From NCBI GenBank assembly GCA_002355495.1, contig AP017424.1, positions 1,178,001 to 1,242,000 of the forward strand: DNA of 64,000 nt. Direction: 5' to 3'. Positions 37,561 through 45,518 of this stretch are shown piece by piece (position 1 is the first letter of the stretch; every line of letters begins with the position of its first letter). The notes beneath the pieces are model-generated. The model searched no databases, had not been told where the DNA came from, and saw nothing but the letters and a program-made list of their open reading frames with translations. A program made the position numbers and the translations under genes. Origin of the DNA: Streptomyces laurentii. Lineage in GTDB: Bacteria; Actinomycetota; Actinomycetes; Streptomycetales; Streptomycetaceae.

Positions 37561-37956
37561 ATGGAACGCAATGCGGTCAACCCTGTGACGTGGTCGGTCG
37601 AGATGGGCTTCAACCAGGGTGAGGTCGTCTCCGGGCACTCGCGGACCCTGTACATCTCGGGGCAGACCGCGATGAGTAAGGAAGGCAAGCCCGAACACGA
37701 CGGTGACATGGCGGCGCAGCTGGCGCTGAGCATCGACAACATCGAGGCGGTGCTCGCCGAGGCCGGTATGTCCCTCTCGAACCTTGTCCGACTCAATGTC
37801 TACACGACCGACGTCGACTTGCTCTTCCAGCACTACGGCGTACTGGCGGGCCGACTCGGCGCCGCCAAGGTCGCGCCGACCACCACCATGCTCGGCGTGA
37901 CGCGCCTGGCGATCCCCGGCCAGATGGTCGAGCTTGAGGGCACCGCCGTCGAGTGA
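37561..37956 (+). CDS. RidA-family protein
   Basis: A 131-residue protein with GHSRTLYISGQTAMSKEGKP, then SIDNIEAVLAEAGMSLSNLV, RLNVYTTDVDLLFQHYGVLA and TTTMLGVTRLAIPGQMVELE. RidA/YjgF proteins hydrolyse reactive imines and enamines formed by PLP enzymes. The arginine that binds the substrate carboxylate in true RidA is not clearly placed, so this may be another subgroup. ATG 37561 follows GGAGTGAG. It is divergent from the WYL regulator. Confidence 0.88.
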   Translation: MERNAVNPVTWSVEMGFNQGEVVSGHSRTLYISGQTAMSKEGKPEHDGDMAAQLALSIDNIEAVLAEAGMSLSNLVRLNVYTTDVDLLFQHYGVLAGRLGAAKVAPTTTMLGVTRLAIPGQMVELEGTAVE

Positions 37957-38306
37957 GGTGGCCCCGACCTGCCTCGCGCCCCGCGACGCGTCGTCGTGGA
38001 GATCCTCCAGTGCAAGGGGTGACCCCTCGGCTCGGCTCAAGCTCCTGCCGGTGGGCGTGACCAAAGCGTTCTGGGGCCGGTGGAGTTGTAGTCGTCTGCA
38101 CTGTGGCCCGTACTGGACTCCTCCCCAGGGCAGGCGCTACTCCTCTGGATGCCCCGTCCGAGAGCTGGAGAGGGTCGCATGCGACAGATGCCGTGCTCAG
38201 ACGACAACTACCGCGCTCAGTCGCCCCCGGCCTGCCAACACGCGCGCTGGACCACCGAGGGCACCATTCCCGTCGCTGGCAGCATGCCCTGACGCCACCT
38301 CAGTAG
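37957..38306. other. 350 bases without a recognisable gene
   Basis: Only short frames without ribosome binding sites are open here. No repeat, RNA gene or family similarity is evident. Base use is less biased than in neighbouring genes, which suits gene debris. Confidence 0.5.
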
Positions 38307-38602
38307 GCTAATACTCCAGCCGGACTTCTGTATTTCTGCTGGTCAGTGGCCTGGCGGTGGGGAGCGTAGGGGGTGTGGCGTGCATGGGACGATCTTGGGC
38401 CGGTCGTCCCACCAACGTGTGCCCGCGCCGCATGCAATGACAGCGCGACGAGCAGTTCCTCGCTATCCAGCGGGCGGGGTCTACGCTATGGCCTGCGGCC
38501 ACCGCACGATCTTCAGGAGTCCACACAACCCCCGATGATCACGCCGTACCCGTTCCCAGCCGGGTCCGCGACAAGATCGTGAGGTCAGACTGGATTATTA
38601 GC
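38307..38602. mobile_element. 296-bp MITE-like element with 22-bp imperfect inverted repeats
   Basis: The left end begins GCTAATACTCCAGCCGGACT and the right end (reversed) begins GCTAATAATCCAGTCTGACC, matching at 18 of 22 positions. No full transposase frame lies inside. The right end abuts the stop codon of the WYL regulator at 38602. TAG flanks both sides and may be a short target duplication. Confidence 0.55.
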
Positions 38603-39651
38603 TAGGTGTACTGGCCGGGGACATTGGTTGAGTGTCGCACGGGAACCTCTCGCTGTGTGAGAGTTTGGGACCGGCGAAGCCTGGCGGCCAGTTCGCGAAG
38701 TGCGTCGCCGAGCTCGTCGGGCTCGATGTCGTACAGGTCGGAGCCGAAGGTGACGAACAGGCCGGCGACTCCCATCCAAGACCAGCCGCCGATGGTGAGT
38801 GTGCAACGTTGCTCGTCGATGTGTTCGACCACGGAGCCGCCGGGTGCCCAGCGGGCGACGACGCTGGCGGGCAGATCGATGGTCGCGCTGCCACGGCACG
38901 GCCACTGCGCGACGGTGTCGCCGCGGTCGGGGTTCTGAATCACGAGTCGGGTGAGGTCCTCGTCGGTCAGGGGCATTGGCGTGAACAGCGCGCCGGCAGG
39001 GTTGCGTGGGGCGATCCTGTCGACGCGATAGGTGCCCCATTTACGGGTCCGTCGGTCGCTGGCGATGAGGTACCAGCGGCCGGCCCACACGACGAGATGG
39101 TGGGGTTCGACCTCCCGTGGCGGCGTGAAGTCCGGTTCACCGGGGTCCGGGATCCGTCCGTCGGGTGAGCGGTAGTCGAAGCGCAGCGTGCGGTGGGTGC
39201 GGATCGCCGCTCCCACGGCCTGCAGCGTCGCGACGCCAATGGGTGGGGCGGCGAACTCCCAGTAGTTACGTAGGGCCGTGAGCTCGAACGCCTCGGACGC
39301 GGCCCGCAGCCGAGAGGGCATCACCTGCCGCAGCGTTGTCAATGCCCGGGCGACGGCGTCGTCAATGCCGACGACGGTCGCGGGTGCGGTCTGCAGGGCG
39401 ATCGCGATGGCGATCGCCTGGTCATCGTCGAGGACCAGGGGCGGCAACTTTCCACCACTCCCGAGGCGGTAGCCACCGCCGGGACCCTTGACTGCTTCGA
39501 CGGGATAACCGAGCTCGCGCAGAGTGTGGACATCCCGCCGCAACGTGCGGGCGCTCACGCCCAGTCGCGTGGCGAGCCCGGCGCCGAGCCACTCGGTTCG
39601 CGCCTCGAGCAAGGACAGCAGTCGCAGGATTCGTGCGGATGTGTCAGCCAT
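38602..39651 (-). CDS. YafY-type HTH/WYL-domain regulator (2)
   Basis: A 349-residue protein: winged helix (ARILRLLSLLEARTEWLGAG, LATRLGVSARTLRRDVHTLR), then WYL core with TLRFDYRSPDGRIPDPG and HHLVVWAGRWYLIASDRRTR, and a WCX C-terminal domain. It is divergent from the MFS exporter, separated by a 41-bp perfect palindrome that is probably its operator. The stop is formed at the edge of the MITE-like element. Confidence 0.88.
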   Translation of the reverse strand: MADTSARILRLLSLLEARTEWLGAGLATRLGVSARTLRRDVHTLRELGYPVEAVKGPGGGYRLGSGGKLPPLVLDDDQAIAIAIALQTAPATVVGIDDAVARALTTLRQVMPSRLRAASEAFELTALRNYWEFAAPPIGVATLQAVGAAIRTHRTLRFDYRSPDGRIPDPGEPDFTPPREVEPHHLVVWAGRWYLIASDRRTRKWGTYRVDRIAPRNPAGALFTPMPLTDEDLTRLVIQNPDRGDTVAQWPCRGSATIDLPASVVARWAPGGSVVEHIDEQRCTLTIGGWSWMGVAGLFVTFGSDLYDIEPDELGDALRELAARLRRSQTLTQREVPVRHSTNVPGQYT

Positions 39652-39661
39652 ACCAGCAGAC

Positions 39662-39702
39662 TGACAGCAGTAGCGGTCACTCGGTGACCGCTACTGCTGT
39701 CA
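39662..39702. promoter_or_regulatory. 41-bp perfect palindrome, probable WYL operator
   Basis: Two perfect 19-bp arms (TGACAGCAGTAGCGGTCAC and its complement) flank TCG. It lies 10 bases upstream of both the regulator ATG (39651) and the exporter ATG (39713), so a bound regulator would block both genes. Confidence 0.8.
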
Positions 39703-39712
39703 CGGTGCGGTC

Positions 39713-41173
39713 ATGAGCACTGAGAACTCCTCCGTGGCGCCGTCCCATGCGTCGCCGTCGACCGTGACCGGCAGGCGCGCCGCCCTGCCGCTCCTCGTGG
39801 TCCTGTTCGCCTCATTCATGGATCTGCTGGACGTCACGATCGTCACCGTCGCAGCGCCGTCCATCGCCGAGGATCTACACGCCACCCAAGCCCAGCTGCA
39901 GTGGATGCTCGCCGCGTACACCCTGGCCCTTGGGTCCGGGCTGATCACCGGCGGCCGGATCGGCGACGAGTACGGCCGCCGCAAGGTCTTCCTCGCCAGC
40001 CTGGCCGGGTTCGCCATCGCGTCTGCGGCGTGCGCGCTCGCACCGTCCGCGGGCGTGTTGATCGCGATGCGGCTCCTGCAAGGCATCGCGGGCGGGTTCA
40101 TGGTCCCGCAGGTGTTCGGGATCATCCGTTCCTCGTTCGACGCGGCCTCGATGGCGAAGGCCTTCGGCGCGTACGGCGCCATTCAGGGCCTTGCCTCCGT
40201 CGCGGGGCCGCTGCTGGGTGGGGCACTGGTGGACAGCGACCTGTGGGGCATGGCCTGGCGCACGATCTTCTGGGTCAACGTGCCCGTCGCCGTCGTCGCA
40301 CTGGTTCTCGGAGTGCGGGTACTGCCGGAGTCCACCGCCGAACGGCGTGCCCGCCTCGACGTGGCCGGGGCCGTGCTCTCCGCCCTGGCGATCGCGCTGA
40401 TCCTCCTGCCGTTGGTGCAGGGCCGGGACTGGGGCTGGCCTTGGTGGGGCTGGGTCCCGCTCGCCGCCGGCGTGGGCCTGTTGGGCGTGTTCGTCGCCTA
40501 TGAGCGTGAGCTCGCGTCCCGCGGCGGTCGGCCGGTGCTGGAGCCCGGGCTGCTGCGCATCAAGACTTTCACCGCAGGCCTGGCCGCGTCGGTGCTTTTC
40601 TTCGGCGCTCTCGGGTCGTTCTTCCTCGTGCTGTCGCTGTACCTGCAGGCGGGCACTGGGCGGTCCGCGTGGGACACCGGGCTGGTGATCTTGCCCTACG
40701 CGATCGGGTCGGTGGTCACCTCCGGGCTCGGCGTCCAGCTCGCTGCCAGGGGCGGACGCGTCCTGCTCGTGACCGGCTCGCTGGTTCTCGCCGTCTCTCA
40801 GACCGTGATCTGGGTTCTGGTCCGCGACGGGGGACAGCCGGGATACTGGCCGCTGGCGGCCGCGTTGTTCCTCGGTGGGCTCGGTCTCGGGCTGGCCGCG
40901 CCGATCCTGCTGAACGTCGTCCTCGCCGGCGTCCCCGGCCGGCACGCCGGTGCCGTCGGCGGAGCCCTGTCCACGGTCAATCAGATCGGCGGCGCTGTCG
41001 GAGTCGCCGCCCTGGGCACCGTCTTCTTCACCGCGCTCGGCCCGGCCCCTTCCACAGCGGACGTATTCGGGAGCGCCCTCGCCACCGTCATGCCCTGGCA
41101 GGTCGTCGCCTACCTGGCCGCGGCCCTGCTGATGCTCGCCCTACCCAAGACCGCCAGCGCCCACCAGGCTTGA
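39713..41173 (+). CDS. MFS transporter, DHA2 (14-helix) drug exporter type
   Basis: A 486-residue protein with 14 predicted membrane helices. It has motif D1 (MDLLDVTIVTVAAPSIAEDL), motif A (GGRIGDEYGRRKVFLASL), motif C-like GLASVAGPLLGGALVDSDLW and the central SVLFFGALGSFFLVLSLYLQ. The family exports drugs or other amphipathic compounds by proton antiport. Control by the divergent WYL protein through the palindrome is likely. It may be the useful cargo of the island. Confidence 0.92.
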   Translation: MSTENSSVAPSHASPSTVTGRRAALPLLVVLFASFMDLLDVTIVTVAAPSIAEDLHATQAQLQWMLAAYTLALGSGLITGGRIGDEYGRRKVFLASLAGFAIASAACALAPSAGVLIAMRLLQGIAGGFMVPQVFGIIRSSFDAASMAKAFGAYGAIQGLASVAGPLLGGALVDSDLWGMAWRTIFWVNVPVAVVALVLGVRVLPESTAERRARLDVAGAVLSALAIALILLPLVQGRDWGWPWWGWVPLAAGVGLLGVFVAYERELASRGGRPVLEPGLLRIKTFTAGLAASVLFFGALGSFFLVLSLYLQAGTGRSAWDTGLVILPYAIGSVVTSGLGVQLAARGGRVLLVTGSLVLAVSQTVIWVLVRDGGQPGYWPLAAALFLGGLGLGLAAPILLNVVLAGVPGRHAGAVGGALSTVNQIGGAVGVAALGTVFFTALGPAPSTADVFGSALATVMPWQVVAYLAAALLMLALPKTASAHQA

Positions 41174-41218
41174 CCCGCCCCGGCGCACCCACCCATACCG
41201 GCCGTCGTCGGCAAGCCC

Positions 41219-41377
41219 GTCGTCGACGACGGCCGGCCCATCAGCGAAGTCGCGGCCCGCTTCCAGGTCTCCCGGCCGACCGTCAAACGCTGTGCCGACC
41301 ACTACCGCGCCAGCGAGTCCCTGCAGGACAAGTCCTCGCGGCCGAGGGTGGTGCGGCGCGGTAGGCAGAACGCATGA
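41219..41377 (+). pseudogene. IS481-family transposase remnant (N-terminal HTH)
   Basis: A 52-residue frame reads VVDDGRPISEVAARFQVSRP then TVKRCADHYRASESLQDKSS and RPRVVRR, matching the N-terminal helix-turn-helix of IS481 transposases. The DDE core is absent. Confidence 0.7.
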
Positions 41378-41391
41378 CAGTCCCTCACATC

Positions 41392-41451
41392 CTTGACCGT
41401 TTGCCACTGAAGGTTGACGGACGCCGGTTTGCGCCACTGAACATTGACCGG
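41392..41451. repeat. IS21-family-like terminal repeats (copy A)
   Basis: Two imperfect direct copies: TTGCCACTGAAGGTTGACGG (41401-41420) and GCGCCACTGAACATTGACCG (41431-41450). The pattern CCACTGAA..TTGACC is typical of the multiple end repeats of IS21-type elements. No istA or istB gene is present. Confidence 0.6.
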
Positions 41452-41473
41452 CCAGGGAAGTCCCACTGAGGGC

Positions 41474-41775
41474 CTACAAGCCACGCAGCGCCTCATACAG
41501 ATCGGCGTAGATGCTCCAGCAGATGGCGCTGCCGTCATCGTTCCGGCTACCCATGTACCAGTCGTCGTCATTGGAGACCTTCACGATGCAGAGTTCGCCA
41601 AACCCAAGGACGAGCGTGGGGTGAAGAACCTCGTCAGCGGCGTCGTAGTACACGACGGTCCGATCCGGGCTGAGTGCCTCGACTCGGGCATCCCCGGAGA
41701 CGTCCGAATCTGTTGGAGCGTCCACCCGTCCGGCAGCCGGCGGTTTTCCATGAGCCCGATCGTCGCATGGAGCAC
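41474..41775 (-). pseudogene. Small hypothetical protein, one apparent frameshift
   Basis: ATG 41775 opens MLHATIGLMENRRLPDGWTL then QQIRTSPG. Near 41692-41695 the frame shifts and continues DARVEALSPDRTVVYYDAAD, then VLGFGELCIVKVSNDDDWYM and SAICWSIYADLYEALRGL to 41474. One restored base in the C/G run gives a protein of about 100 residues. The aromatic, acidic C-terminal part resembles small immunity-like proteins, but no family can be named. It lies between IS21-like end repeats. Confidence 0.5.
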
Positions 41776-41838
41776 CGTGCACTCGGACGCGCGGGGAGTG
41801 CAGGGAGAGTTTGAGAAGCGGACGCGCTTTGACCTGGT

Positions 41839-41925
41839 CGGTCAAGGTTCAGTGACAGAGGACATCCATGTCCGGTGTCTGTCGCTGAACCTTGACCATT
41901 TGCCACTGAACTTTGACCGCTCACT
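41839..41925. repeat. IS21-family-like terminal repeats (copy B)
   Basis: GGTCAAGGTTCAGTGACAG (41839-41857) is inverted relative to CTGTCGCTGAACCTTGACC (41879-41897) with one mismatch, and a further TTGCCACTGAACTTTGACCG follows at about 41900-41919. Two opposed ends separated by about 20 bases suggest the scar of a lost element or two abutting ends. Confidence 0.6.
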
Positions 41926-41991
41926 CGTCGCCCACTCCGGAGCACTTGCCTCTGGCCGCGGTCGTCCCGTCTGCCGGCCCCGTCCTACCCG

Positions 41992-42771
41992 GTGAGGGGC
42001 GGAGGGGCTGGTTTCGACAGATCGGGGCTGCGCGCGAAGCTCGTGTGCTCAGCTGGCCTGGTGTTCCTTCAATGCCTCCGACTGCGTCCGGAACTGAAGC
42101 AGAGACTCGCCCATTACGTGGCCGCGGACGATTCCTTCGCGCGGGACCAGATCGCCCATGTCCTGGCCGGTGCCTGTGGCGAAGCGGCCCTGCCCGCCTT
42201 GCTGCGCGCCAGGGTGACCGATCGCAACGACGATGGGGACACGTTGGAGCTCGACGTCCTCGAACTCTTCGAGGAGTGGCCCGAAACCTCGCTCAGGCTG
42301 TCTCTGGACTGCGTCGCTTCCGGCGACCCCGGGATACGGAGAGTCGGCCTCTGGGGCCTGTGCATCATCGACTTCGGCGGGACCACGTACTTCGGGCTGG
42401 TCGCCGACGCGGCCTCCGACCCGGACCCTGGGGTACGCGCCGACGTGATGAGCACCCTCGGCACCATCTTCGGCACCGGTGATCCCTCACGGGCCCAGGC
42501 CATCCTGATCACCGGCACATCCGACGCCGCGCCCGAGGTCCGAAGAGCAGCTGTAATGGCCCTCTGGGGGGCACCCGAAGGGACGGTTGACGTGCTCGTC
42601 GCCCGCACCTGCGACGCTGATCGCGACGTCCGGTACTGGGCGGCGTGGGCACTGTCCGGAAGCCCGGCCCCCCAGGCCCGAGCCGCGCTCGAACGACTCA
42701 TGACAGATGAGGACGCGAACGTACGCGACGCCGCGCGCCAAGCCCTGGCGCCGCCGACCGGGTGGCCCTGA
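41992..42771 (+). CDS. HEAT-repeat protein, N-terminus uncertain
   Basis: Up to 259 residues. From about residue 35 there are tandem helical repeats: DQIAHVLAGACGEAALPALL, LRLSLDCVASGDPGIRRVGL, VADAASDPDPGVRADVMSTL, TSDAAPEVRRAAVMALWGAP and CDADRDVRYWAAWALSGSPA. HEAT repeats mediate protein binding. The first 25 residues look unlike the rest and lie beside IS debris, so the true start may be lost or further in (GTG codons near 42043 and 42061). Confidence 0.65.
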   Translation: MRGGGAGFDRSGLRAKLVCSAGLVFLQCLRLRPELKQRLAHYVAADDSFARDQIAHVLAGACGEAALPALLRARVTDRNDDGDTLELDVLELFEEWPETSLRLSLDCVASGDPGIRRVGLWGLCIIDFGGTTYFGLVADAASDPDPGVRADVMSTLGTIFGTGDPSRAQAILITGTSDAAPEVRRAAVMALWGAPEGTVDVLVARTCDADRDVRYWAAWALSGSPAPQARAALERLMTDEDANVRDAARQALAPPTGWP

Positions 42772-42925
42772 TCTCCGGCACTGTGCTGTCCGATGCCCTG
42801 ACAGCACAACCCTGGTCTAGTGGCAAGCGCCCGAGCGCTCTCAAAACTCAGCGACATCGATTCCTCACGACATGGGGCGTTCTCGGCGCTGAGCGACAAC
42901 TGCTCTCGATACTGGCCTACAGAAC

Positions 42926-42949
42926 CGACGTGTCTCATGAGACACGTCG
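42926..42949. promoter_or_regulatory. 24-bp perfect palindrome at the right island end
   Basis: CGACGTGTCTCA followed directly by its complement. Its right half is the inner part of the right terminal repeat. It is a likely recombinase binding or crossover site. Confidence 0.6.
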
Positions 42950-42961
42950 AAGTCTGGAGAA
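42937..42961 (-). repeat. Right terminal inverted repeat of the island
   Basis: Read from 42961 leftward it begins TTCTCCAGACTTCGACGTGT, the counterpart of the left end at 32325. Confidence 0.8.
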
Positions 42962-43121
42962 GCAGGGCTCGCCCGTCCCACAGGAACCACAGCGGCACCT
43001 GGTGCGGCCCGTGCTCGGGGTGGGCGGTCGACACCCACATGTCCCGCTCGGCGCCGAGCCGTTCCAGGGTGTCGCGCGTGCGCTCCGCCGTCGTACGGCG
43101 GGCCTTCTCCGTGGTCTGCAT
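42962..43121 (-). pseudogene. PPOX-fold flavin protein gene, 5' half (interrupted by island)
   Basis: ATG 43121 opens MQTTEKARRTTAERTRDTLE, then AERDMWVSTAHPEHGPHQVP and LWFLWDGRAL, the N-terminal third of a PPOX-family protein. The frame then enters the island terminal repeat. The other half is at 32017-32324, and the sum of both is exactly 156 codons. Confidence 0.9.
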
Positions 43122-43268
43122 GAGCGCCGACGGTAGCCAGCGGGCCCGGCCCCGCGCATGGGGCGCGGGACCTACGCCCCCCGCCCGGGGAACACCTCGG
43201 CCTCCCGCCCGAAGAGGGCCGGCCGAGGTGTCCGATGCCCGGTGTCCCGCGTCCAGTGCCCTGAGGCT

Positions 43269-44090
43269 CTACAGCGGGGTCACGTACGCGCCGGAGATGC
43301 CGCCGTCGACGAGGAAGTCGGTGGCGTTGACGAACGTGGAGTCGTCGCTGGCGAGGAACGCGACCGCGGCGGCGATCTCCTCGGCGCGGGCGAAGCGGCC
43401 GAGCGGGATGTGCACCAGGCGGCGGGCGGCGCGCTCGGGGTCCTTGGCGAAGAGTTCGCGCAGGAGCGGGGTGTCGACCGGCCCGGGGCAGAGCGCGTTG
43501 ACGCGGATGCCCTCGCGGGCGAACTGGACGCCGAGTTCCCGGGACATGGCGAGCACGCCGCCCTTGGAGGCGGTGTACGAGATCTGGCTGGTGGCGGCGC
43601 CCATGCGGGCGACGAAGGAGGCGGTGTTGATGATCGACCCCCGGCCCTGGCGGCGCATGTACGGCAGGGCGGCCTTGCAGCACAGGTAGACCGAGGTCAG
43701 GTTGACGTCCTGGACCCGCTTCCACGCCGCCAGACCGGTCTCCAGGATCGAGTCGTCGTCGGGCGGCGAGATGCCGGCGTTGTTGAAGGCGACGTCGACG
43801 GAGCCGTACGTCTCGAAGGCGGTACGGAAGAGGGCCTCGACCTCGTCCGGGTCGGTGACGTCGACACGGACGAAGGTGCCGCCGGTCTCCTCGGCGGCGG
43901 CCTTGCCGGTGCGCTCGTCGATGTCGCCGCAGACGACGTGGGCACCCTCGGCCGCGAGCCGGCGGGCGGCGGCGAGGCCGATGCCGCTGCCGGCGCCGGT
44001 GACGACGGCGGTGCGGCCGACGAGGCGGCGGCAGACGAACTCTTCGGACGCTGCGGACGTTTTGGACGCGACGGACGCTTCGGTGGTCAT
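43269..44090 (-). CDS. SDR-family oxidoreductase
   Basis: A 273-residue protein with GRTAVVTGAGSGIGLAAARR (cofactor loop), AFNNAGISPPDDDS, and the catalytic INTASFVARMG and SYTASKGGVLAMSRELG (Tyr-x-x-x-Lys). An N-terminal extension of about 25 residues is unusual. Its ATG overlaps the aldehyde dehydrogenase stop by four bases (ATGA), so it is the last gene of the glutamine synthetase-ALDH-SDR operon. It probably interconverts an alcohol and aldehyde or ketone with NAD(P). Confidence 0.9.
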   Translation of the reverse strand: MTTEASVASKTSAASEEFVCRRLVGRTAVVTGAGSGIGLAAARRLAAEGAHVVCGDIDERTGKAAAEETGGTFVRVDVTDPDEVEALFRTAFETYGSVDVAFNNAGISPPDDDSILETGLAAWKRVQDVNLTSVYLCCKAALPYMRRQGRGSIINTASFVARMGAATSQISYTASKGGVLAMSRELGVQFAREGIRVNALCPGPVDTPLLRELFAKDPERAARRLVHIPLGRFARAEEIAAAVAFLASDDSTFVNATDFLVDGGISGAYVTPL

Positions 44091-45508
44091 GCGGGGCTGC
44101 CCTCCGTACGGATGAAGACGTTCTTGGTCTCGGTGAAGGCGGTCAGGGCGTCGGGGCCGAGTTCGCGGCCGAGGCCGGACTGGCCGTAGCCGCCGAACGG
44201 GGTCCAGTAGCGGACGCTGGAGTGGGAGTTGACGGAGAGGTTCCCGGCCCGGACGGCGCGCGAGGTGCGCAGGGCGCGGCCGAGGTCGCGGGTCCAGATC
44301 GAGCCGGACAGGCCGTACGGGGTGGCGTTGGCGAGCCGGATCGCGTCGGCCTCGTCGGTGAAGGGCAGGACGACGGCGACCGGTCCGAAGATCTCCTCGA
44401 CGGCGCAGGGCGCGTCCTCGGCGATGTCGGTGAGGAGGGTCGGCGGGTACCAGAAGCCGGGGCCCTCGGGGGCCTTGCCGCGGATGGCCGGGGTGTCCTC
44501 GGGGACGTAGGAGCGGACCTTGTCGAGCTGGGCGCGGGAGATGAGGGGGCCCATCCCGGTGCGCGGGTCGAGGGGGTCGCCGACGACGATTCCCTCGACG
44601 GCCGGGGTGAGCAGGCCGAGGAAACGGTCGTACACCTCGCGCTGGACGAGGATCCGGGTGCGGGCGCAGCAGTCCTGGCCGCTGTTGTCGAGGAAGGACA
44701 TCGGGGTCGCGGACGCCGCGGCTTCCAGGTCCGCGTCGGCGAAGACGAGGGTGGGGCTCTTGCCGCCGAGTTCGAGGGTGAGCCGCTTCACGTGGTCGGC
44801 GGCCTTGGCCATGATCCGTTTGCCGGTGCGGGTGGAGCCAGTGAACACGATCTTGGCGACGCCGGGGTGGTCGACGAGGGCGGCGCCGGCGACCGGGCCC
44901 TCGCCGGGCAGGACCTGGAAGAGGTGCGCCGGCAGTCCGGCGTCGAGGGCGAGTTCGGCGAGGCGCAGGGCGGTGAGCGGGGTGGCCTCGGCGGGTTTGA
45001 GGATGACGGCGTTACCGGCGGCGAGGGCCGGGGCGGTGGCCCAGGCGGCGATGGGGAGCGGGAAGTTCCAGGGGGCGATGACGCCGACGACGCCGAGGGG
45101 TTCGAGGATCGTGAGGTCGAGGCCGCCGGGCACCGGGATCTGGCGGCCGGTCAGGCGTTCCACTCCCCCGGCGGCGTAGTCGAGCAGGTCGCGGACGTTG
45201 CCGGCTTCCCAGCGGGCGTTGCCGAGGGTGTGGCCGGCCTCGCGTACCTCCAGGAGGGCGAGTTCCTCGATGTGGTCGTCGACGACGCCCGCGAAGCGGC
45301 GCAGGAGCCGGGCGCGGTCGGCGGGGGCGGCCTCGGCCCAGGTGCGCTGGGCGGCGGCGGCCCGGCGGACGGCGGCGTCGACGTCGGCGGGGGTGGCGGC
45401 GGGGACGGTGGCGACGAGGTCCTCGGTGGCCGGGTTGAGGACCCGGAGCAGGGTGCGGTCGGTGGTGACCGTGGGGCTCAGGGGGCTGGTGGGGTCCAGG
45501 GGGTCCAA
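44087..45508 (-). CDS. Aldehyde dehydrogenase of gamma-glutamyl-amine catabolism
   Basis: A 473-residue protein with VIAPWNFPLPIAAWATAPAL, FTGSTRTGKRIMAKAA, the catalytic Glu in LTLELGGKSPTLVFADAD, catalytic Cys in DNSGQDCCARTRILVQ and EEIFGPVAVVLPF. The best start is TTG 45508, eight bases after GAGG at the end of the ligase gene; longer frames overlap that gene. It would oxidise the gamma-glutamylated aldehyde formed after deamination. Confidence 0.88.
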   Translation of the reverse strand: MDPLDPTSPLSPTVTTDRTLLRVLNPATEDLVATVPAATPADVDAAVRRAAAAQRTWAEAAPADRARLLRRFAGVVDDHIEELALLEVREAGHTLGNARWEAGNVRDLLDYAAGGVERLTGRQIPVPGGLDLTILEPLGVVGVIAPWNFPLPIAAWATAPALAAGNAVILKPAEATPLTALRLAELALDAGLPAHLFQVLPGEGPVAGAALVDHPGVAKIVFTGSTRTGKRIMAKAADHVKRLTLELGGKSPTLVFADADLEAAASATPMSFLDNSGQDCCARTRILVQREVYDRFLGLLTPAVEGIVVGDPLDPRTGMGPLISRAQLDKVRSYVPEDTPAIRGKAPEGPGFWYPPTLLTDIAEDAPCAVEEIFGPVAVVLPFTDEADAIRLANATPYGLSGSIWTRDLGRALRTSRAVRAGNLSVNSHSSVRYWTPFGGYGQSGLGRELGPDALTAFTETKNVFIRTEGSPA

Positions 45509-45518
45509 GGTGCGGTCC

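Larger units (their letters stand above)
32325..42961. mobile_element. 10.6-kb genomic island inserted in a PPOX gene
   Basis: The island is bounded by imperfect inverted repeats beginning TTCTCCAGAC at both ends, just inside which lies GTGTCTCAT. It interrupts the PPOX gene between Leu53 and the WMCT segment, and removing it restores the frame exactly with no target duplication. It starts with two tandem tyrosine recombinase genes reading inward from the left end, which probably moved it. Cargo: gene remnants, two WYL regulators, RidA, an MFS exporter, IS relics and a HEAT-repeat protein. This resembles recombinase-in-trio or Tn554-type elements, but with internal loss and later insertions. 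Confidence 0.85.

Noticed and set aside
42926..42949. 24-bp palindrome considered as a transcription terminator
   Set aside because: It has no loop or U-tract, overlaps the island end repeat, and is mirrored by a dyad at the other end.
32300..43000. tRNA gene as the island attachment site
   Set aside because: Both island ends lie in a protein gene and no cloverleaf or tRNA 3' end is visible there.
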